Positions 58,286 to 64,000 of a DNA stretch of 64,000 bases are shown one piece after another. The notes below the pieces were generated by a model that saw only the letters and a list, made by a program, of their open reading frames with translations, did not search any database and was not told the origin of the DNA. This stretch comes from Rhizophagus irregularis (taxonomy: Eukaryota > Glomeromycota > Glomeromycetes > Glomerales > Glomeraceae). How positions within the stretch are numbered: the first letter of the stretch is position 1; every line of letters begins with the position of its first letter. The position numbers were made by a program, and so were the translations under genes. The stretch covers positions 2,544,501-2,608,500 of the forward strand of contig NC_089447.1 of assembly GCF_026210795.1 (NCBI RefSeq), written 5' to 3'.

Positions 58286-59246
58286 TAATGTTTCGGGTGA
58301 AACCGAAACCTATTTGCAGGCAAAACCTCTGAAACTTGACGAAACTAGTTTCGCCGTTGGTTAAAAATCCAAAACTGCTGAAACCTCTGAAATGTGATGA
58401 AACTTCTGTAACTTCCATAATCTCCGAAACCTAAAAAAGGAAAATGATCATCCTATCTAACATGCAGAAACTGCGGAAACCGCAGCTTTAAATTTTGATG
58501 CATCAAGAGTTTTTACCAGGTGATGATTTACTACAACATGAAGAAATTAAAAAATGAAAAATTTAGGTGGTAGGTCTAAGTCACTTGTATGGGAAACTTA
58601 CGCTAAACAGAGTGAACAAGTATCAGACGGTCACTATGAGGCCACTTGCATGTATATGCAAAACAAGAATTGTCATATTATGGTATAAGAAAAACAAATG
58701 AGGAAATTCGTAATATTTTGGTTTGAATCCAGGTGACGATCTAATTGAAGTTATTGATGATGATTACGAAAGTGATGATATAGAAGCAAGAATATCTGAT
58801 GAAGAGGATGATTTGATGATTAGCAGAGAGTTAAATTTGGACGCAAATGCAGATTTGGACAAAATTATTGAAGATAGCAACAATATAGGAGGAGGAAAAT
58901 ATACAAGATATAGTTATATCAGAAAATGAAAGTAGTATAGAATGGGACCCTGATATAGTAGAAGCTGATAAAATAATTGATGATATGTAAAGTTTGTTTG
59001 CTAATAATAACAAAGAATTCAATAAACAAACAATAAATTTTAAACTTCAATTTACTTTATTTTTTATTTTACATTTAATCACAATAAATAAGTTTCAGAA
59101 ATTCCGGATATAAGTAATTTAAAAATAAATGTTTCAGAAATTACGGAGGTTTGGGCATGTTACGGAAGTTTGGGCATAGTTTCAGAAGTTTACCCTAAAA
59201 GACGAAACGTTTTGCCAATCATAAAATGGTTTAGCCCGGAACATTA
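58286..59246 (+). mobile_element. hAT deletion derivative with BED-finger remnant (961 bp)
   Basis: Perfect 8-bp duplications ATTTATAG (58278-58285 and 59247-59254) flank ends TAATGTTTCGGGTGAAACC and, inverted, TAATGTTCCGGGCTAAACC. Subterminal regions repeat GAAACYTC / GTTTCAGAAG motifs. Inside, the plus strand reads SKSLVWETYAKQSEQVSDGH and EATCMYMQNKN, a BED zinc-finger start. It is followed almost directly by an acidic tail (58723-58929: LIEVIDDDYESDDIEARISD). The catalytic middle of the transposase is missing. Confidence 0.85.
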
Positions 59247-61019
59247 ATTTATAGTAAAAACTACTTTATTGAATGCTTCAAGGTTTTTTTGAAGTTCTTA
59301 TACAAAAGTTTCTAAATTCTTTTAAAGAATTTATGTTTTAATGAAGGAAGAGTCTTCATATCTAAATATGACATGTTCTCAAGAAAAATATAATTTTTTT
59401 GTAAAATCTCACTAAACACTTTCTTGATATTCTAAGCACTAAAAGGTTTTTTATCATTTTCTACAACTTTTAATGAACTAAGTATATAGTTATTACTATT
59501 AAGTTCATATTCAGATATAAAGGTATTAAAATTATATTCGTTCTGAAATTAAAATTCTATATTTCCTTCCTTATATACAAAATAGAAGTTTTTCATCTTC
59601 AAAACTTTATAGTTTTTCATAATTTTTTCTTTTAATAGATTAAGAGAATCACTGCTATGCAGGATTTCGTATTTAACAGATTAATGATGTTCAATTTGAT
59701 GAAAACAAATAAGCACTTATTTAGAAGTGAAAAAATAAAGCTAAGCAAAAAAAACTTACTATTTGCATTTAAAAGTAGGTACTGTATAAGAAGATCTGTT
59801 TTATTTGTGACTTTCAGATTTTTGAGAGTAATTTTTACCAAAAGAAATTGGTGTTAACCAGAATCAGAGAATACATAAATCTCAATTTTTTCTACCTTTT
59901 AAACATTCTTAAGAACTGTAAATTTCTCTTGAAGATGAATTTTAAAGTCATATACATAATTTTTATCATTAAAAATTCATCTTCAATATCATATTTATCA
60001 GGCTCTTATTATTATTATAGACTCTAAAAAACTTGGACAAGACCTTGGATACTTATCTGAGAAACTTGGACACTTTATAAGTTCAAATCCACTTTTATCT
60101 TCAGATTATATTATCCTTTTACAGATTTAATTAATTCAAATAACTAAAATAAACTAGAATTAATTAATTGCAATATTTACTATGATCATATATTTCTTTA
60201 ATATGATATCAACTAACTTCCTTCCTATTAATCATTATCTTTCTAAAATTCTTTTTACCAATATAACTTCTAGATAAATTATTTCTAAGTTTTTTTGAAT
60301 ATGTAAATTGGATCACTGATAAAAAACTAATTTTCTCCAGTAATAGGATTTATAGTTTTATAATTTGTTAAAAGAATTTAATTATCATAAACATGTCTAA
60401 GAAATTTACTAATATAATAACTAAAAACTTTTCATCCTTCTGCAGTTTCAGTAAGTTCTACAAATAATATTAATTCAATTGGGTTAAAATTAATATTTTT
60501 TTTTAAATACCATTTTAGTATTACATAATATTTATAGTAGAAACTGCTTTATTGAATACTTCAAAGTTTTTTTGAAGTTTTCATATAAAAGTTTCTAAAT
60601 TCTTTTTAGAGAATTCATGTTCTAATGAAGGAAGGATCTTCATGTTTAAATATGACATATTCTCAAAAAAAATATAATTTTTTCATAAAATCTCATTAAA
60701 TACTTTCTTGATATCCTAAGCACTAAAAGACTTTTTATCCTTTTCTACAACTTTTAATGAACTAAGTATATAGTTATTACCATTAAATTCATATTCAGAT
60801 ATAAAGGTATTAAAATTATATTTGTTCCAGAATTGAAGTTTAATATTTCCTTCCTCATATACAAAATAGAAGTTTCTTATCTTCAGATCTTTATAGTTTT
60901 TTATAACTTCTTCTTTTAATGGATCAAGAGAATCACTACTGTGTAGAATTTCATATTTAACAGGTTTATGATACTTATACTTATAAATTACTTGAACTGC
61001 AATTTGATGGAAACAAATA

Positions 61020-62330
61020 TCGTATTTTTCCGTTTTTAAGTACCACCTTTTTAGGGAAAAATTTTTGCAAAAGTTTAGAATGGTGCTTAAAATTAAAAGT
61101 TTTTTTTTACACTTTTTTTTGCGCTTTTAGTCATATTTGTAATACAATGGATGGGTCAGAAGATGATTTGTTTGGACAAGATGAAAAAGAGGAGGAAATT
61201 GATGAAAATAAAAGGGATAGTGATTCAGCTGATGAATTAGATGAATTGTAAAATAATGCATTATAAAAATAAAATTTATTTTGAATAAAGAATATAACTA
61301 ATTTGCACCCTGGGTGATTTGACAATTTTTTACCTAGATGATTTAACTTGATAATTTTTATATAATTTTTATATAATTTTAATATAATTCATAACTAACA
61401 GGTTGGTTTTACCTAGGTGATTTCACCCACATGATTTATTAAATTTTATTGGCTAATTAATGTGCAGATCATTTCTTAATGTTTATTTTTTTCTTTAAAT
61501 AACTTAAAAATGAAGTTCTTTTTATTATTTTCTTGCTTTTCACTGCTTTTTTACTTTTGCTAATATTACTTTCAGAGAGTAAGATAACTTCATTTAAAAA
61601 ATTCTATTGAACTTAAAACAGCAGGTTTGTTCTTATTTTACTATTTTTGCTATATTTTGTGCTTTTTTATATCAGTAATAACATTAGATTTCTTTTTTTT
61701 TTTAACTTTCACGCCATTCTTCATTGTATCATTTTTGTATATTTTGGTAGTGTATTTTTCCTATTATTTTCGTGGTGCTTTACTTATCATTTTTATGGTA
61801 TCATTTATATTTTAATGGTGTTTTTACTATCATTTTCGTGGTGCCTTTCTTATTACTTTTGTATATTTTGGTGGTATATTTTCCTATCATTTTCGTGGTA
61901 TTTTTCTTATTATTTTTGTGATATTATTTATATTTTAATGGTGTTTTCACTATCATTTACGTAGTGTCTTTCATATTTTTTGTGGCATTTTTTTATTCCT
62001 TTTCATTTCACTTTTAATACAATTATTTCAAATTGTACAATTAAAAAAATTAGCTAATCATTGATTAAATAAATTTTATATATAAATAAATTATTTAAGT
62101 GCGTAATATTAAAATTTACAGTAAATTTAATAAACTAATTAGAAGTAAAATCACCTGAGTGAAATCACCTTTAGGTGATTTTACCCTGGGTGCAAATTAG
62201 CAACACTCTTAAATAAAATATAAAAAATTTTCAAATTTGGGGTGGTGCTTATTTTTGTTTTTCAAGTTTTTTTGGCAAAAGTCAGAGTGGTGTTTAAATT
62301 TGGATGGTGCTTAAAAATGGAAGAATACGG
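61020..62330 (+). mobile_element. Tc1/mariner-type element, non-autonomous (1311 bp)
   Basis: The ends are TCGTATTTTTCCGTTTTTAA and, inverted, CCGTATTCTTCCATTTTTAA, continuing with GYACCAYC; flanking TA duplications at 61018-61019 and 62331-62332. Sister copies of the host repeat have the empty site AAACAAATAAGC. A short acidic frame (61150-61250: SEDDLFGQDEKEEEIDENKR) could be the tail of a lost transposase. A second inverted-repeat element lies within. Confidence 0.8.
61303..62205 (+). mobile_element. Inverted-repeat element nested in the Tc1-type element
   Basis: CTAATTTGCACCCTGGGTGA at the left and, inverted, CTAATTTGCACCCAGGGTAA at the right enclose about 900 bp. More copies of the GGTGATTT motif lie inside each end (61340, 61415, 62150, 62172). 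I could not define the duplication. The middle (61620-61990) has two tandem copies of a T-rich TCATTTTCGTGGTG unit of about 130 bp. Confidence 0.65.
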
Positions 62331-63175
62331 TAAGTATTTATTTAGGAGTGAAAAAATAAAGCTAGGCAAAAAATTTTACTATTTGCATTTGAGAGCAGGT
62401 ACTGTACAAAAAGATCTGTTTTATTCATAACTTTTAGATTTTTGAAGGTAGTTTTCACCAAAAAAAATTGGTATTGACTAAAATCAGAGAATACATAAAT
62501 CTCAATTTTTCCTATCTTTTAAACATTTTTGAGAACTGTAAATTTTTCTTGAAGATGAATCTTAAAGTTATATATATAGTTTTTATCATTAAAAATTTTA
62601 TCTTCAATGTTATATTTATCAGACTCTCATCACTATTACAAACTCTAAAAAACTTGGATAAAACCTTGGATGCTTGTCTGAGGAATTTGAACACTCTATA
62701 AGTTCAAATCCACTTTTATTTTCAAACTGTATCATCCTTTTTACATATTTAATTAATTCAAATAACTAGAATAGACTAGAATTAATTAATTGCAATATTT
62801 ACTATAATCATATATCTCTTTAATATGACATCAACTAACTTCCTTCCCATTAATCATTATCTTTCTGGAATTCTTTTTACCAATATGACTTCTAGATAAA
62901 TTATTTCTAAGTTTTTTTGAATATATAAGTTGAATCACTAATAAAAAAACTAATTTTCTCCAGTAATAGGATTTATAGTTTTATAATTTGTTAAAAGAAT
63001 TTGATTATTATAAACAGGTCTAAAAAATTTACTAATATGATAACTAAAAACTTTTCATCTTTCTACAGTTTCAATAAGTTCTACAAATAATGTTGATTCA
63101 ATTAAGTTAAAATTAATAATTTTTCCTAAATACTATTTTAGTATTATGTAATATTTATAAATTATCAACTTTATG

Positions 63176-63580
63176 TTTATATAAAATGATGAATTCTACT
63201 CTTAATCTAAGTGATTTAACTTACTAGTAAATTTTACATAATTATATGAATTATTTATTCTTATCATATAATAAATTTAATTGGGCTAATTTGTCTACCT
63301 TTAATTAAAAAATTGATTTTATTACATTTTTATTATACAAAATACTATATAATATACGGTAAATTAAGGGTGAATAATATTTATAATTATATCATTTTTA
63401 TTATTTATTAATTTTTTTTCTTTCTTTTTTTTTTTTCTTTTTTATTTTATTTTATTTTATTTTTCCATTCCATTTTCTTTTTTTTATTTATTATTGTTAT
63501 TTGCTTTTATTTTTCTTTTAGATATTTTTTAAGTTTTTAGACTCTTTCAGGTTTTATAATTTTTAATATAAGGTCAAGTA
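63176..63580. other. Very AT-rich DNA, no gene seen
   Basis: Long TTTTATTTTATTTTT tracts; nothing supportable. Confidence 0.4.
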
Positions 63581-63850
63581 AATAAAATTATTTGTTTCTC
63601 ATGAGTCATGACTGGATGGGTTATATAAATATTACAAAAAAATAAAAAAATTTATTTTATTTAGTCATATGATTTTAGTTTTGACCAATCATAATCATAA
63701 AAAAATGATTTTTTTTTTTACCCGATAATCCAGACAAAAAATTTATTAAATCAACTATCATTTTCTAGAAAATTGCTAAATTTTTTTTGAAAAATAAGAT
63801 AACTGGATCAAATTTAGCAATTTTTTTCATGAGAAACAAATAATTTTATT
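63581..63850 (+). mobile_element. Short MITE with 24-bp inverted ends (about 270 bp)
   Basis: AAAATTATTTGTTTCTCATGA-type sequence at 63581-63604 is repeated inverted and exactly at 63827-63850. The interior is AT-rich with no coding capacity. No clear target duplication, so the exact borders are open. Confidence 0.6.
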
Positions 63851-64000
63851 TTTTTAGCTTAATAATATAATATTTTAACATATTAGTTCTCTTTTTTGTT
63901 AATTTTGTTTTTTAATTTTGTTCCTTACTAATTATATTTTCTTTTTTTATACCATTCTTTAACTCCTTTCTTTTCAACATTATATATATAACACATTTTG

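Larger units (their letters stand above)
56467..63175 (-). repeat. About four tandem 1.2-kb copies of a decayed gene segment
   Basis: Copies start near 56467, 57721, 59872 and 62491 (each with CATAAATYTCAATTTTT). After removing two inserted elements the period is about 1.18-1.31 kb. The minus strand of copy 1 still reads ELTLLFVKFTGTAEEWKVFN, YDNQILLTNYKTINPITGED and VKNDKKPFSAWDIKKVFSEI, so the unit comes from a protein-coding gene that I do not recognise. The part 57490-58150 is almost identical to 59640-60300. Copy 2 lacks about 110 bp near 58175. Confidence 0.7.

Noticed and set aside
61627-61964. Hydrophobic Phe/Tyr-rich frames resembling membrane proteins
   Set aside because: They come from T-rich tandem repeats; no start context or conservation.

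Overview
The window is AT-rich eukaryotic DNA made almost entirely of transposable elements. Spliceosomal introns (GT..AG), hAT transposases, a Plavaka/CACTA-type transposase, an I/Tad-like LINE with RNase H, and several decayed gene families that I remember as abundant in Glomeromycotina suggest a nuclear contig of an arbuscular mycorrhizal fungus (Rhizophagus-like). That assignment is inference. I see no ordinary housekeeping gene. The two best-preserved genes are a hAT transposase (5298-7493) and a five-exon Myb/SANT-like gene (36845-37756).

Region 1 (1-23669) is a head-to-tail array: the 3' part of LINE copy A, full-length LINE copy B (split by a complete hAT element at 5012-8469), two about 1.02-kb tRNA-related non-autonomous units, and full-length LINE copy C (with a 279-bp palindromic MITE at 15523-15801). 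All five element ends carry the same 16-mer, ATAATCACCAAATATG, and the next element starts directly after it. The LINE is about 8.0 kb. ORF1 encodes two RRM-like domains, a zinc knuckle and an RS-rich segment. ORF2 encodes endonuclease, reverse transcriptase, RNase H and a CCHC finger. The two ORFs overlap by 8 nt. All copies are broken, mostly by C-to-T or G-to-A stop codons and single-base indels.

Region 2 (23670-47494) is a Russian-doll nest. A decayed multi-exon transposase-like gene on the minus strand (47494 down to 25247) is split by a hAT-type MITE (25443-43239, TSD ATCAGAAT). That MITE is split by a hAT element with its own intron-bearing, decayed transposase (25675-42434, TSD AAAATAAT). 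The hAT element is split by a 280-bp palindromic MITE (TSD ATG) and by a 13.2-kb CACTA/Plavaka-type element (29045-42216, TSD AGT). The 13.2-kb element carries a frameshifted Plavaka-like transposase, a divergent acidic-protein gene, the intact Myb/SANT-like gene and exon-like fragments of other genes.

Region 3 (47500-56450) holds a tandem set of hairpins with a conserved loop and changing stems (49803-50100), an antisense fragment of a bacterial-type ABC transporter ATPase with two in-frame TGA codons (50595-50927), and an unrecognised decayed gene (51120-54888) split by two hAT MITEs. One of these contains an array of alternating hairpins.

Region 4 (56450-64000) is about four tandem 1.2-kb copies of a decayed minus-strand gene segment. 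A BED-finger hAT deletion derivative (58286-59246, TSD ATTTATAG) and a Tc1/mariner-type element (61020-62330, TSD TA) have inserted into it, and a small MITE lies near the end. All element boundaries were found by reading terminal inverted repeats and target-site duplications by eye; nothing was aligned or searched by computer.
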